DNA from: an uncultured Austwickia sp.
GTDB lineage: Bacteria > Actinomycetota > Actinomycetes > Actinomycetales > Dermatophilaceae
Length of the DNA stretch: 59,694 nt
Assembly (NCBI GenBank): GCA_934678955.1
Contig: CAKUSI010000001.1
Coordinates: 1-59,694, forward strand
Direction: 5' to 3'
Of the stretch, positions 9,196-16,949 are shown piece by piece. The position numbers and the translations under genes were made by a program. Numbering within the stretch: position 1 is the stretch's first letter; every line of letters starts with the position of its first letter. Below the pieces are notes generated by a model. The model was given only the letters and a program-made list of their open reading frames with translations, was not told the origin of the DNA and did no database searches.

Positions 9196-9630
9196 ATGGA
9201 GAAGCTCACCGACTCGGTTGACGACTGGTTGACGCTCAACGACGACGCTGAAGGCACACTCGCCGTGCTCGATGATGCGATCACCTCCGCTATGCCCGAT
9301 CAGGAGCGGGCGCTGTGGGTCGGAACATTCTGGGGCGGCACGCACCAGGAGATCATCGGCTATGGGGCGATCCGACAGAAGCAGTCCGGTGGCAGGCAGG
9401 TCGATTGGTTCCAGATCGGCATCGCCAGGCAGAAGGATCACTTCAGCATCTATGTGAGCGCCGTGGATGACGGGCAATACCTCGCGAAGCGCTATGCAGC
9501 CGAGCTGGGAAAGGTCAAGACCGGGGCGGCGAACATCACCTTCAAACGCCTCGGCGATCTCGACTTCGACGGGTTGCGCCGACTCATCCAGCATGCCGCG
9601 GCGCTGTTGACTGATGAGGGCGTAGCGTAG
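9196..9630 (+). CDS. DUF1801-like protein
   Basis: A 144-residue soluble protein with a clear ribosome binding site (GGGAGG) 6-7 nt before the ATG. The order of elements is that of DUF1801/YdhG-like proteins: an N-terminal helix, EIIGYGAIRQK in place of the usual fold core, IARQKDHFSIYV strand, and a C-terminal FKRLGDLDFDGLRRLIQHA helix. The biochemical function of that family is unknown. It is single, marks the return to chromosomal DNA after the accessory stretch, and converges with the minus-strand gene that follows. Confidence 0.6.
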   Translation: MEKLTDSVDDWLTLNDDAEGTLAVLDDAITSAMPDQERALWVGTFWGGTHQEIIGYGAIRQKQSGGRQVDWFQIGIARQKDHFSIYVSAVDDGQYLAKRYAAELGKVKTGAANITFKRLGDLDFDGLRRLIQHAAALLTDEGVA

Positions 9631-9642
9631 AAGTGCAACGAT

Positions 9643-10293
9643 TCAGCGCGCGGAGCCCGCGGTCCGCACCTGCGACGAGTGCAGCCGCGCGAGGCCCGCG
9701 CCGAGCCCGGCGGCGAGCACGATCGCGATGAGCCAGAGGATGGCGTGGCCGATCCACATCCCCGTGACGAAGATGTCGAGTGCGACCTCGGCCTGCCCAA
9801 CGCGGGCGAGCGGCGGATCGGCGTCGAGCGGGAATCTGCCGCGCAGCTCCATCCAGGCCGCCCCCTCGAAGGCGAGCACCGTTGAGACCGCGATGAGGCA
9901 TGCGACACCGCCGATGAGACCGGCGCGGGCTCCGACGGCGAAGCTGCGGGCGAGGGCGGCGGCGGCCAGGGCGAGCATCGCCAGGAGGAGTGCGGGGATC
10001 GGCACAGTCGTCGTCACGACCCCGACCGCCGAGGGGTCGCCGAGCTGGTGCCTCGAAGTGAGCATGGTCAGCGCAGCGACGAGGATCCCGATGAGTGCTG
10101 CGACGACGAGCTGACCTCCCACGCTCGTGAGGGCTGTCACCCGCAGGCCGCCCGCCGCGAAGCGTCGACGCTCGCCGGTGTTCTCGATCGCGCTCAGCTC
10201 GGCCCGCATCGCACGCCCCCACTCCCGCTGGCTCGCGGGCAGCCCGAGGGTCGCGAAGTCGAGCACGCGCGCGGCCGCATCGCGCCCGCTCAT
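9643..10293 (-). CDS. Membrane protein partner of PadR regulator
   Basis: A 216-residue integral membrane protein. After a soluble N-terminal helix (AARVLDFATLGLPASQREWGRAM), there are about four hydrophobic segments: VVAALIGILVAALTML, ALLLAMLALAAAALA, AGLIGGVACLIAVSTVLAF and AILWLIAIVLAAGLGAGLA. The N-terminal soluble part followed by membrane helices resembles the PadR-coupled permease-prefix class. The ATG at 10293 overlaps the PadR stop by 4 nt, so the two form an operon. Its role is unknown; such pairs usually act as a regulator with a membrane sensor or anti-sigma-like partner. Confidence 0.7.
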   Translation of the reverse strand: MSGRDAAARVLDFATLGLPASQREWGRAMRAELSAIENTGERRRFAAGGLRVTALTSVGGQLVVAALIGILVAALTMLTSRHQLGDPSAVGVVTTTVPIPALLLAMLALAAAALARSFAVGARAGLIGGVACLIAVSTVLAFEGAAWMELRGRFPLDADPPLARVGQAEVALDIFVTGMWIGHAILWLIAIVLAAGLGAGLARLHSSQVRTAGSAR

Positions 10294-10652
10294 GCGATCG
10301 CCCACCCGGGTGCGCTCGTGCGCGACGACGGGGTCGCGCGCACCGGCCGCGGCCGCGCCAACCGCACCGCAGCGCTCGCCGCAGTGCCAGGCTCGATGGC
10401 CCGTGCCGCCTCCGCGCCCGCGGGCGAGAGCCGGTAGAGATGGCGGGGCGGTCTGCCCTGCGGCGGGTCGGCCTCCCACATCGCCTCGAGCTGGCCGCGC
10501 TCGCGCAGGCGGATGAGGATCGGGTAGAGCGTGCCGGCCGAGATGCCCAGCCGCGCGCTCAGATCATAGCCGTGCGACCACCCGTCGCCGCGCTGTGCGA
10601 GGTCGTGCAGCACGGCGACGGTTTGCGGGGAGGGACGTCTCGACCGGGCCAT
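10290..10652 (-). CDS. PadR-family transcriptional regulator
   Basis: A 120-residue PadR-type winged helix protein: SHGYDLSARLGISAGTLYPILIRLRERGQL is the family signature (Y-x-L, GTLYP, L-x-R-L-x-x-x-G) and the wing ends in RHLYRLSPAG. It lacks the long C-terminal dimerisation domain of PadR-s2 members; the last 40 residues are Ala/Arg-rich. An inverted repeat at 10662-10677 immediately upstream is a likely autoregulatory operator. It is coupled to the membrane protein by a 4 nt overlap. Confidence 0.85.
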   Translation of the reverse strand: MARSRRPSPQTVAVLHDLAQRGDGWSHGYDLSARLGISAGTLYPILIRLRERGQLEAMWEADPPQGRPPRHLYRLSPAGAEAARAIEPGTAASAAVRLARPRPVRATPSSRTSAPGWAIA

Positions 10653-10661
10653 GCACTCATT

Positions 10662-10677
10662 CTCTACCTATATAGAG
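10662..10677. promoter_or_regulatory. Candidate PadR operator
   Basis: Inverted repeat CTCTA-CCTATA-TAGAG ending 9 nt before the PadR start. The AT-rich dyad overlaps the TATA-like stretch expected to be the promoter, the usual place for PadR autorepression. Confidence 0.5.
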
Positions 10678-10724
10678 TTAGTGTCCAGTACCCGCACGCC
10701 TTTCGAGAAGAGGCCCGAGACGGC

Positions 10725-10787
10725 AACTTTGCGTAGCATTTGGTGTTCTATTTCGCCGTCGAAAGGCACCAAACGCTACGCAAAGTT
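10725..10787. repeat. Long inverted repeat, 21 bp arms
   Basis: Arms at 10725-10745 and 10767-10787 are complementary over 21 positions with a single mismatch; the loop is 21 nt. The arms contain the core GCGTAGCATTTGG. There is no U-tract, so it does not look like a Rho-independent terminator. It lies between divergent promoters (PadR to the left, SRPBCC to the right). It could be a cruciform-forming regulatory site or the remnant of a small palindromic element. Confidence 0.7.
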
Positions 10788-10800
10788 TGGCGTCGCGGGA

Positions 10801-10860
10801 GGTGGCGCGGACGGTGGCGCGGACGCCGGCGCGGGAGGTGGCGCGGAACGCGGAGCGCAC
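10801..10860. repeat. Degenerate 12-mer tandem repeat
   Basis: Five 12-base units in register: two perfect copies of GGTGGCGCGGAC, then GCCGGCGCGGGA, GGTGGCGCGGAA and CGCGGAGCGCAC. The array is intergenic, right after the long inverted repeat and just upstream of the SRPBCC promoter. Confidence 0.7.
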
Positions 10861-10886
10861 CCCTAGACGCACCCCTGCTCCCTGTG

Positions 10887-10899
10887 TATAGTCCGGATC
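10887..10899 (+). promoter_or_regulatory. -10 element of a probable leaderless promoter
   Basis: TATAGT at 10887-10892 is followed by 7 nt and then the ATG at 10900. There is no ribosome binding site in between. This spacing puts the transcript start at or next to the A of the start codon. Confidence 0.5.
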
Positions 10900-11361
10900 A
10901 TGGAAGATCGCACCCGCTCTGAGTCCCTGACCATCAACGCTTCGCCGTTGGCCGTCTACACCCTCGTCTCCGACGTCACCCGCATGGGCGAGTGGAGCCC
11001 CGTCTGCAAGGCGTGCTGGTGGGACGACGACACCCGCGGCGAGGGTGCATGGTTCACCGGTCGCAACGAGGTCGGCGACCGCAGCTGGGAGACCCGCTCG
11101 ATGGTCGTCGTCGATGCGCCCGGCGAGGAGTTCGCCTTCACCGTCGGCGGCGATCGCACCCGCTGGGGGTACACCTTCCAGGCGGTCGAGGGCGGCACGC
11201 TCGTGACCGAGTCGTGGAACTTCCTGCAGGCCGCCGTCGACGACTACACCGAGCGCTTCGGCGATGAGACCGAGTCGGTGATCGGTCAGCGTGCGGAGAG
11301 CGCGACCAACGGCATGCGCGAGACGCTCGCGGCGATCAAGCAGGTCGCCGAGGCGCTCTAA
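10900..11361 (+). CDS. SRPBCC-family protein
   Basis: A 153-residue protein of the START/polyketide-cyclase (SRPBCC) superfamily, starting with the typical strand-helix ESLTINASPLAVYTLVSDVTRMGEWSP (shown in parts: LTINASPLAVY, DVTRMGEWSP). It has FTVGGDRTRWGYTFQ strands and a long C-terminal helix ending the fold. Such proteins bind hydrophobic ligands, and the specific ligand cannot be read from sequence. It is probably transcribed as a leaderless mRNA. Monocistronic; a (CCGAC)x4 run at 11376-11395 separates it from the next gene. Confidence 0.8.
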   Translation: MEDRTRSESLTINASPLAVYTLVSDVTRMGEWSPVCKACWWDDDTRGEGAWFTGRNEVGDRSWETRSMVVVDAPGEEFAFTVGGDRTRWGYTFQAVEGGTLVTESWNFLQAAVDDYTERFGDETESVIGQRAESATNGMRETLAAIKQVAEAL

Positions 11362-11375
11362 GGCCTCCGCGCGAG

Positions 11376-11395
11376 CCGACCCGACCCGACCCGAC
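11376..11395. repeat. Pentanucleotide run (CCGAC)x4
   Basis: Four perfect tandem copies of CCGAC in the short gap between the SRPBCC gene and the cyclase-fold gene. Slippage-prone, but outside coding sequence. Confidence 0.8.
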
Positions 11396-11430
11396 GCGAA
11401 CCCACGCCGGCGGATGGGAGCAGTGCCATC

Positions 11431-12390
11431 ATGAACGCAGACGATGCGCTGATGGCGTGGCTGCTCGACTCCGATCCGGCGCTGCGCTGGCAGGTCGAGC
11501 GCGATCTGCTCGGTGCGCCCGAGTCCGTGTGGGCGCAGACCCGCGCGCGGGTCGTGAGCGAGGGCTTCGGGGCCGATCTGCTCGCGCGCCAAGGCGCCGA
11601 CGGGCAGTGGGAGGGCGGTGCGTTCGTCCCCGCCGGCTGGGATTGGAGCGCGGGCGAACCGCATCCGTGGACGGCGACGACCCCGGTGCTCAACGACCTC
11701 CGCGAGTGGGGCGTGCCCGCAGCGGCGCTCGCCGGCACCGCCGAGAAGCTCGTCGCCGCGCGGTGGGAATGGAAGGGTCTGCCGTTCTGGGGCGGCGAGG
11801 TCGACTGCTGCATCAACTCGTGGACCCTGTCGAACGGGCTCTGGCTCGGCGCCGATGTCGACGGCATCGTCGACTGGTTCATCGAGCACGAGCTCGACGA
11901 CGGGGGCTGGAACTGCGAGTGGGTCAATGGCGCGACGGTCTCGTCGTTCCACTCCACGCTCAACGCGCTCATCGGCCTCCTCGACTACCGGCTCGCAACC
12001 GGCGACGCCGCACGGGTCGCCGAGGCGCGCAGCCGCGGCGAGGAGTATCTGCTGCGCCGCGAGCTCTTCACGCGCCTCTCGACGGGCGAGCCGTTCGACG
12101 AGCGGGCCATGAGCCTCGCCTACCCGCGGCGCTGGTTCTACAACGTGCTCGCGGCCGCCGACTACTTCCGCGCGGCGAGCCTCGCGGGCGGCACGGCGCC
12201 CGACCCGCGCATGGAGCGCGCGATCGAACTCATCCGGGCGGGTCGGCAACCCGACGGCGCGTGGCTGCAGGGCCACGTGGTTCCCGGCGGGGTGTGGATC
12301 CGGACCGACGTCGCGGCGGGCGAACCGTCGAAGTGGGTCACGCTGCAGGCGGCGCGCGTGCTCGCGTGGTGGGATTCGGCGCGCGCCTGA
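11431..12390 (+). CDS. Terpenoid-cyclase-fold (alpha/alpha toroid) protein
   Basis: A 319-residue protein. It contains repeated toroid signatures of squalene-cyclase-like proteins: GADGQWEGG near residue 55, ELDDGGWNCEW near 155, SFHSTLNALIGL near 170, and GRQPDGAWLQG near 275. These QW-like repeats pair with ALRWQVERDLLG at the N-terminus. No DXDD catalytic motif is present, so a terpene cyclisation activity is doubtful; proteins of this type are usually annotated as hypothetical. The ATG is preceded by GGGAG about 10 nt upstream. It converges with the META lipoprotein gene. Confidence 0.65.
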   Translation: MNADDALMAWLLDSDPALRWQVERDLLGAPESVWAQTRARVVSEGFGADLLARQGADGQWEGGAFVPAGWDWSAGEPHPWTATTPVLNDLREWGVPAAALAGTAEKLVAARWEWKGLPFWGGEVDCCINSWTLSNGLWLGADVDGIVDWFIEHELDDGGWNCEWVNGATVSSFHSTLNALIGLLDYRLATGDAARVAEARSRGEEYLLRRELFTRLSTGEPFDERAMSLAYPRRWFYNVLAAADYFRAASLAGGTAPDPRMERAIELIRAGRQPDGAWLQGHVVPGGVWIRTDVAAGEPSKWVTLQAARVLAWWDSARA

Positions 12391-12400
12391 TCCACCCGCC

Positions 12401-12793
12401 CTAACCGCGCGCGAGCGTGCCGAGCTTCGCGCCGGCGGCATCCGTCAGCGAGAGCAGGTCGCCCGAGACCGAGCCTCCGGCCGCCTTGCTCAGCCAGGTG
12501 TCGACGCCCTCGCAGAACATCTCGGTCGTGCCCATCTCGCGGAACTCGATCGCGTCGCCCGAGACCCTCCACGTGCCGAAGAGATGGTTGCAGCCGTCGT
12601 TCCCGCTGAACTCGCCGTTCTTCTCGAGCACGAGATGCGGGGTGCCCGGAGCCTCCTCGCCCCAGGTGCCGACGGCCGGCGAGTTCGCCGTGGTGCACCC
12701 CGCGAGGCCCGCGGCGAGGCCGAGCGCGAGAGCGGCGCACGCGAGCAGCGGTGCGGCACGGAGCGCGCGATTGCGGGGTGTGGATCTCGGCAT
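12401..12793 (-). CDS. META-domain lipoprotein
   Basis: A 130-residue lipoprotein: a positively charged N-terminus, hydrophobic core and lipobox LAGC at about residues 29-32, so it is exported and lipid-anchored. The mature part matches the META/HslJ-like fold (VGTWGEEAPGTPHLVLEKNGEFSG shown in parts: VGTWG, GEFSGNDGCNHLFGTW, DAIEFREMGTTEMFC). Two Cys residues in NDGCN and EMFCEG may pair. GAGGAGG precedes the ATG. META proteins are linked to stress tolerance in Gram-negatives; the role here is unknown. Confidence 0.85.
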   Translation of the reverse strand: MPRSTPRNRALRAAPLLACAALALGLAAGLAGCTTANSPAVGTWGEEAPGTPHLVLEKNGEFSGNDGCNHLFGTWRVSGDAIEFREMGTTEMFCEGVDTWLSKAAGGSVSGDLLSLTDAAGAKLGTLARG

Positions 12794-12872
12794 GCTCGCC
12801 TCCTCGGTATTGTGTTCATGCTAGGCCTCGCTCCGAGGCCCCGACCATGCCAGCCGGCTGAGAAAGCGCCAG

Positions 12873-14156
12873 ATGATCCCCGAGACGCTCAAGGCGACCC
12901 GCCGCCGCGTGCACCCCGCGTGGTGGATCGCCGCCGTGACCTTCCTCGCGCTGTTCGCCGCGTCGGGGTTCCGCGGAGCGCCGGGCGCGCTCATGATGCC
13001 GCTGAACACCGAGTTCGGCTGGTCGATGAGCGTCATGTCGCTCGCGGTGAGCGTGAACCTCATCCTCTACGGTCTCGTGGCACCCTTCGCGGCGGCGCTC
13101 ATGGACCGCTTCGGCCTGCGCCGCGTGGTGTCGGCGGCCCTCACCCTCGTCGCGCTCGGCGCGGCGGCCAGCGTGTTCATGACGGCGTCGTGGCAGCTGC
13201 TCGTGTTCTGGGGCCTGCTCATCGGCGGCGGCACGGGGTCGATGGCGCTCGTGCTCGCCGCGACAGTGGCCGACCGCTGGTTCGTGAAGCGCCGCGGGCT
13301 CGTCATGGGCGCGCTCACCGCCGGTCAGGCCGCCGGCCAGCTCGTCATCCTCCCGCCGGTCGCGGCCATCGCCGAGACCATCGGGTGGCGGCCCGCCTCG
13401 CTCATCATCGGCGGGGTCGCGCTCGCGGTGATCCCGCTCGCCGCCTGGGTGCTCCGCGACTATCCGGCGGAACGAGGCGCCGTTCCGTACGGGGCGGATC
13501 CCGCGAGCTACATCGCGCCCGAGCGCCCGCACGGCGGGGCGATGCGCCGCGCGATCGAGGGGCTCGTCTTCGCGTCGAAGCAGCGCGCCTTCTGGGCGCT
13601 CGCCGTCGCGTTCGCGGTGTGCGGCGCGACGACGAACGGGCTTATCGGGATCCACTTCATCCCCTCCGCGCATGACCACGGCATGCCCGCCGTCACGGCC
13701 GCGGGGCTGCTCGCCGCGGTCGGCGTGCTCGACATCGTCGGTACGATCGCCTCGGGCTGGCTCACCGACCGCTTCGACCCGCGCAAGCTTCTCGCGATCT
13801 ACTACACCTTCCGCGGCGTGAGCCTCATGCTGCTGCCGTGGCTGCTCTCCGACACGGTGCACGTGAGCATGATCCTCTTCATCGTCATCTACGGGCTCGA
13901 CTGGGTCGCGACCGTGCCGCCCACCGTGGCGCTGTGCCGCTCGATCTTCGGCGAGCGCGGCACGATCGTGTTCGGCTGGGTCTTCGCCTCGCACCAGATC
14001 GGGGCCGCGATCGCGGCGTTCGGCGGCGGCGTGATCCGCGACGTGTTCGGCGAGTACACCTACGCCTGGTGGGCCGGCGCCGCGATCTGCGCGGTCGCCG
14101 CGGTGCTGTCGATGCTCACGAGGCAGCGGCCCGTCGAACAGCAGACCGTCCGCTGA
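12873..14156 (+). CDS. MFS transporter
   Basis: A 427-residue major facilitator protein with 12 predicted helices. The inter-helix 2/3 motif MDRFGLRRVV and the second-half equivalent LTDRFDPRKLL are the paired MFS signatures. The helix 4/5 segment TVADRWFVKRRGLVMG is typical of the oxalate/formate antiporter-monocarboxylate group. The substrate is not predictable. The start ATG is weakly supported by GAGAAAG upstream. It converges with another MFS gene on the minus strand, 13 nt away. Confidence 0.85.
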   Translation: MIPETLKATRRRVHPAWWIAAVTFLALFAASGFRGAPGALMMPLNTEFGWSMSVMSLAVSVNLILYGLVAPFAAALMDRFGLRRVVSAALTLVALGAAASVFMTASWQLLVFWGLLIGGGTGSMALVLAATVADRWFVKRRGLVMGALTAGQAAGQLVILPPVAAIAETIGWRPASLIIGGVALAVIPLAAWVLRDYPAERGAVPYGADPASYIAPERPHGGAMRRAIEGLVFASKQRAFWALAVAFAVCGATTNGLIGIHFIPSAHDHGMPAVTAAGLLAAVGVLDIVGTIASGWLTDRFDPRKLLAIYYTFRGVSLMLLPWLLSDTVHVSMILFIVIYGLDWVATVPPTVALCRSIFGERGTIVFGWVFASHQIGAAIAAFGGGVIRDVFGEYTYAWWAGAAICAVAAVLSMLTRQRPVEQQTVR

Positions 14157-14169
14157 TACGCGGCCCCGT

Positions 14170-15354
14170 CTATCGCCCGAAACGCCGACTCGTGGGCACC
14201 AGCGCGGCGAGCGCCGGGCCGGCTGCGCAGGCGATCGCGCACACGATGAGCACCGGCTGCATGCCGAACGCGTCGATCGCGGGCGCGATGAACGCCAGCC
14301 CGACCGGCGCGAGCCCGTACGAGACGAGGAAGTCGAACGACGACACCCGCGACAGCAGCTCCGGCTTCACCTCGCGCTGGGCCGCGGTGAACCACGGCAC
14401 GTTGAAGAACTCGATGCCGATGCCGGCGAGGAGATACGCGGCGATGACGAGGGGCGGTGAAGCGGTGAGCAGCGCGAGGGGCGCGAGGGCGTAGCTCGCG
14501 AGTGCGGCGAGCGCGATCCACCCCTCGGATCGCAGCGGCAGACGCGCGATGGCGACTCCGCCGAGGAGTGCGCCCACCGTGTACGCGGTCACGGCGGCGG
14601 CGAGCAGCACCCCTGAGCCCTCGTCGCGGCTCACCATCGGCAGCGCGACGGCGGTGACCGAGTACCCGGTCATGATGACGACGGCGAGTGCGCCGAGGCC
14701 GCCGAGGAACCACGGGTGTCGGCGCGCCTCGCGCAGGCCCTCGACGAGTTCGGGGAGGAATCCGCTTCCGGCCTCGCGGAGCTCGTCTCGCTTCGGCCGC
14801 GCGGGAACCAGCGCCGCGAGCGCCCACAGCGCCCCGGTGACGAGCACGAGCGGGGTGGATCCGACGAGGCCGCTGGCGAGCCCCGCCGCTGCAGGCCCCA
14901 CCAGCACGCAGGTGCGAACGGCGACCGAGATCGCCGCGTTCGCCTCCTGGCGCTGCGTGGGTTCGACGGTGAGCGGCACGAGCGCCTGGAAGGCCGGGCG
15001 GCATGCGCCCTGACCGGCTCCGACGGTGAGGGCGCTCGCGACGAGCACCGCGGTCGACTGCCCGAGCGACCAGGCGAGCGGTGCGGTGCCGGCGGCCGCG
15101 AGCAGCCCCGAGACCCGCACGACGACGATCGGGGAATGGCGATCCGCGAGCACGCCCGCGACGGGGAGCACGACGAGGAAGCCGATCGTGCGCGCGGCGA
15201 GTGCGATCCCGAGATCCACCGCGGTGAGGTCTCCCGAGATGATCGCGAGACCGAGGATGAACGGCAGCGCCCAGGTGGCGAGCCCCGAGGCGGTGGTGCC
15301 GGCCCACAACCTGAGGAAGCCGGGGTCGCGGATCACCGAGCGGTGGCCGGACAC
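14170..15354 (-). CDS. MFS exporter, EntS/MFS_3-like
   Basis: A 394-residue major facilitator. The N-terminus RDPGFLRLWAGTTASGLATWALP, PVAGVLADRHSPIVVV and GQGACRPAFQALVPLTV are hallmarks of the MFS_3/enterobactin-exporter-like subgroup, which exports siderophores or drugs. Starts at GTG with GGAGAG just before it. A Fur-type 7-1-7 palindrome lies about 45 nt upstream (15401-15415), which would fit metal-controlled export. No siderophore synthesis genes are visible in this window. Confidence 0.82.
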   Translation of the reverse strand: MSGHRSVIRDPGFLRLWAGTTASGLATWALPFILGLAIISGDLTAVDLGIALAARTIGFLVVLPVAGVLADRHSPIVVVRVSGLLAAAGTAPLAWSLGQSTAVLVASALTVGAGQGACRPAFQALVPLTVEPTQRQEANAAISVAVRTCVLVGPAAAGLASGLVGSTPLVLVTGALWALAALVPARPKRDELREAGSGFLPELVEGLREARRHPWFLGGLGALAVVIMTGYSVTAVALPMVSRDEGSGVLLAAAVTAYTVGALLGGVAIARLPLRSEGWIALAALASYALAPLALLTASPPLVIAAYLLAGIGIEFFNVPWFTAAQREVKPELLSRVSSFDFLVSYGLAPVGLAFIAPAIDAFGMQPVLIVCAIACAAGPALAALVPTSRRFGR

Positions 15355-15400
15355 GGCTCTCCGTCCGCTCGAGTGCGCGCAGCCATGCGCTCATCCTAAT

Positions 15401-15415
15401 TGAGAATGAGTATCA
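15401..15415. promoter_or_regulatory. Candidate Fur/Zur-family box
   Basis: TGAGAAT-G-AGTATCA differs at two positions from the classic 7-1-7 Fur-family palindrome TGATAAT-N-ATTATCA. It lies in the leader of the MFS_3-type exporter. In Actinobacteria such boxes are more often read by Zur or FurA than by an iron Fur. Confidence 0.45.
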
Positions 15416-15461
15416 GCAGTGATGCATCGCCTCGAGGTCTTGGACCGCTCAGGTCAGAGCC

Positions 15462-16949
15462 TCAGCCCTGCTCGGCGCTGTCCTGGAACGCGCCCTTCGG
15501 CACGAAGCAGAGCAGCACGGCGGCGAGGAGCCCCGTGACGCCGCAGATGATCCACACCGTGAAGTAGCCCGACAGCGACCCCGCGGTCGCCTCGTCCGGA
15601 ATCGGCCCGCCCGAGACCGCGTTCAGCAGGGCGATCCCGAACACCGCCGACGCGATCGCGCCGCCGACCGTCTTCACCGAGTTCGTGAGTCCGGTCGCGA
15701 CGCCGGTCTGAGTGGCGGGTGCGGCAGCGGCGGCAGCGGCGGGAAGCGCGGCGACGAGGGCGCCCGAGCCCAGCCCCGCGATGATCATGTTCGTGACGAG
15801 CTGCGTGTAGGTGTCGTGGAACGGGAGGAACATGAGGTACCCGATGCCGACGAGGCACGCGGCGACGATGAGGGTGACGCGCGGAGTGATCCACTGCCTC
15901 ACCTTCGGGAAGAGCAGCGCGCCCGTGATCATGCCGATGAGATACAGGCCGATGATGAGCGAGGTCTGGAACCCGGAGGTGCCGAGACCGTAGCCGTACA
16001 CCTCGGGATCGGTGCGGGCGAAGGTCGAGAGCGGGGCCTGCGCGCCGAGCACGCTCACGCCGAAGAGACCGGCGGTGAGGAACACGGGCGCGAGCGACGG
16101 CGAGCGGAACATGCGCACGTCGATGAGTGGATCGGGGTGCCTGAGCTCGACGAGCACGAACGGCACGAGCATCACGAGGCCGAGCAGCGTCACCGCCCAC
16201 GCGCCCGGGTCGAGGGCGCCGTTCAGGCGCATGAGGCTCAGACCGCCGGTGAAGGCGATGAGCGCGAACGACAGGATCGTGAGGCCGCCGATGTCGAGCT
16301 TGCCGCCGGTCTGCTGCGGCGACTCCTTCACGCCGAAGCTGATGACGAAGTAGCAGGCGACCACGAGGAGGGCGGGGACGAGGAGCACGATCCACAGGGG
16401 CAGCGAGTCGATGAGGAGGCCTCCGGCCAGCGCGCCCGAGATGGCGCCGATCTCGAGCGCGGCGACGAGCATGCCGGCCGAGCGCGCGGTGAGGAGCGAG
16501 GCGCCCTCGGTGCCGCGCGTGCGCGACCAGATGATCGCGATCTCGAGCGGGAGCCAGATCACGTAGAAGCCCTGCAGTGTCCACGCGACGAGGAACAGCG
16601 CGAACGAGTTCGCGAAGGGGAGCGCGAGCGAGGCGGCCGCGGTGAGCGCGGTCGACCACAGCAGCATGCGCTTGTGGCCGAACATGTCGCCGAGCTTCGC
16701 GAAGGCCGGCACGACGAGCGCGGAGAGCATGAGCTGCGTGCCCTCGAACCAGTTCACATCGGCGTCGTGAATGCCGAGGTGCCGCGCGATGTCGGTGAGC
16801 ATCGGCGTGTAATAGCCCTGGAGCACGCCGCTCGTGAACTCGACGAAGGCGAGGAAGCCGACGACGCTCGCGAGCGCGCCGAGCCTGATCTTGGTCTTCT
16901 GCGGTTTCGCGGTCCGCGTCGCTGCGGTGCCGCCGGTGCTCTCGCTCAT
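15462..16949 (-). CDS. MFS drug/H+ antiporter, DHA2 (EmrB/QacA) type
   Basis: A 495-residue protein with about 14 hydrophobic helices. LGDMFGHKRMLLWS is the helix 2/3 motif, NWFEGTQLMLSALVVPAF is the DHA2-type helix 1-2 region, and GLTNSVKTVGGAIASAVFG is typical of helix 13. The first 20 residues are Thr/Lys-rich and cytoplasmic. Its ATG overlaps the upstream peptidase stop by 4 nt (ATGA), so peptidase and exporter are co-translated. The pairing could mean that the exporter moves a product or inhibitor related to amidohydrolysis, which is inference. Confidence 0.85.
   Translation of the reverse strand: MSESTGGTAATRTAKPQKTKIRLGALASVVGFLAFVEFTSGVLQGYYTPMLTDIARHLGIHDADVNWFEGTQLMLSALVVPAFAKLGDMFGHKRMLLWSTALTAAASLALPFANSFALFLVAWTLQGFYVIWLPLEIAIIWSRTRGTEGASLLTARSAGMLVAALEIGAISGALAGGLLIDSLPLWIVLLVPALLVVACYFVISFGVKESPQQTGGKLDIGGLTILSFALIAFTGGLSLMRLNGALDPGAWAVTLLGLVMLVPFVLVELRHPDPLIDVRMFRSPSLAPVFLTAGLFGVSVLGAQAPLSTFARTDPEVYGYGLGTSGFQTSLIIGLYLIGMITGALLFPKVRQWITPRVTLIVAACLVGIGYLMFLPFHDTYTQLVTNMIIAGLGSGALVAALPAAAAAAAPATQTGVATGLTNSVKTVGGAIASAVFGIALLNAVSGGPIPDEATAGSLSGYFTVWIICGVTGLLAAVLLCFVPKGAFQDSAEQG

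Noticed and set aside
11431..12390. True squalene-hopene cyclase
   Set aside because: About half the usual length and no DXDD catalytic motif; only the toroid repeats are shared.
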